NCBI GenBank assembly: GCA_012274445.1
Contig: JAAROD010000080.1
Coordinates: forward strand, 620,001 to 684,000
Source of the DNA: Sclerotiophoma versabilis
Taxonomy: Eukaryota > Ascomycota > Dothideomycetes > Pleosporales > Didymellaceae
Direction of reading: 5' to 3'
DNA: 64,000 nt
The notes below the pieces were generated by a model, which saw nothing but the letters and a program-made list of their open reading frames with translations, searched no databases and had not been told where the DNA came from. Of this stretch, positions 63,133-64,000 are shown piece after piece. Each line of letters begins with the position of its first letter. Position 1 is the stretch's first letter. A program made the position numbers and the translations under genes.

Positions 63133-63391
63133 CCCTGAAAACTAGTCCTTAGCCTCCTCCTCCTCCTCCTCCTCCTCCTCCTCCTCCTCCTTATCTACTA
63201 GAATCGCAATCTCGTCTCTAAGGCTGCAGAGGGCCTGCGAAATCTTGCAGAGGGCGCAGCAGCAGTAGCAGGCGGCAGCAGGGCAGTGTAGACTGTTAGA
63301 ATAGCTGCAAAACCTACGCTACAGCGCGCACAGACGGAAAACAACACATTTGCAGGGCGACAGCAGATGCTACAGAGGTTAGTTTTCAGGG
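63133..63391. repeat. Possible short inverted-repeat element
   Basis: CCCTGAAAACTA at 63133-63144 and its exact inverse TAGTTTTCAGGG at 63380-63391 bound 259 bp of low-complexity sequence with CAG/GCA-rich stretches. It resembles a MITE-type or repeat fragment, but the ends are short and no target duplication was established. Confidence 0.35.
63153..63190. repeat. (CCT)n microsatellite, about 12.7 units
   Basis: An uninterrupted CCT run. Confidence 0.95.
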
Positions 63392-64000
63392 AGAGAAAAA
63401 GAATAATGTAGCGGCAGTTTTAACAAGTAGAACGGTGGTAATTTCACGGGGCGCAGGGGGCTATCGGGCAAGTTGAGATTTTGTGTTTATAATATAGGTT
63501 AGTGGCTGTCAGATAAGATACTCGTTAGGATATCGATGAAGTCTTCAGACCGGCGCTATTCGATATGTTTGTGACTAGTCCATCAACTTATCTTCAAGCT
63601 AGCATCCAAATGCGATTGTCAAATCGATTCTGTACACGTGTATACACTACCCCTGGCGACGGCATAATCATGCATCTGTTACGGAACGACTGCACAATCG
63701 TCATTCATAGAACTTATTCGTTTGTATCGTGTCAAAGTTCTGGATCATCTCTACCGCGCACGGACGGTGCGCTCCAGCCTGTCCTTGTTCGCATCTTGAA
63801 CGACACGTGGTAGATTGAACGTATGCGGCTAGGGAAGCACAACCCATATTCTAACGGCTGCATTAACAATGACATTTTTCCACTGATGGACCACGGCCCC
63901 AACGTATTGCGTTCCTTCCCTCATCAAGACAGAGTTTATCGAACAGCGAATATCGAATAGAGTAACCGCTGATGTTGAATCACGTGTGCGGGTACAGTGT
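63392..64000. other. Right end, no gene seen
   Basis: About 600 bp. The longest frame (63565-63813, plus) starts with ATG but has no recognisable features. Confidence 0.4.

Overview
The window is nuclear DNA of a filamentous ascomycete (Pezizomycotina). A dothideomycete is my best guess, at low confidence. Support comes from short introns (about 47-190 nt) with GTRNGT donors and CTRAY branch sites, fungus-specific families (Cpc2/RACK1, Zn2Cys6 regulator, RTA1-like, DUF3176, Iec3, Orm), dense genes on both strands, and one AT-rich Pogo/Fot1-type transposon that looks degraded by repeat-induced point mutation. Exon borders were worked out by hand from splice signals and frame.

Layout. 0-10 kb: 5'-truncated GST-like gene, U1 snRNP protein C, an NmrA/isoflavone-reductase-like protein, RACK1/Cpc2 with a U24-like C/D snoRNA in intron 3, a peroxisomal dienoyl-CoA isomerase-like protein, an RTA1-like pseudogene and a Zn2Cys6 factor. 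10-24 kb: initiator tRNA-Met, a very large Mlp1/TPR coiled-coil protein divergent from TFIIE-beta, an MFS transporter, an SH3 protein with a duplicated 3' end, and an SDR. 24-32 kb: an aberrant old-yellow-enzyme homologue, a Cys-rich single-pass surface protein with a dead tandem copy, and a Golgi UDP-sugar transporter.

32-52 kb is mostly housekeeping: Mer3/HFM1 meiotic helicase, secreted exo-1,3-beta-glucanase, Alg13 divergent from mitoribosomal mS35, Iec3 (INO80) divergent from Orm, a CPA1 Na+/H+ antiporter, an unknown protein, mitochondrial ribosome recycling factor and a multi-pass membrane protein.

52.6-62.5 kb is an accessory block: a tandem array of DUF3176 membrane proteins (one with a frameshifted tail, one intact, one pseudogene, one C-terminal fragment), with the Pogo/Fot1 relic inserted upstream of the first copy. 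The paralogues share an upstream motif and differ in intron content. The last 1.5 kb is repeat-like and gene-poor.

I do not see a new defence or biosynthetic system. The most informative items are the SH3 gene, where a tandem duplication carrying AGGT makes a candidate new 51-nt intron without changing protein length; the transposon with a paralogous empty site; intron presence/absence among the DUF3176 paralogues; and the RACK1-hosted snoRNA.
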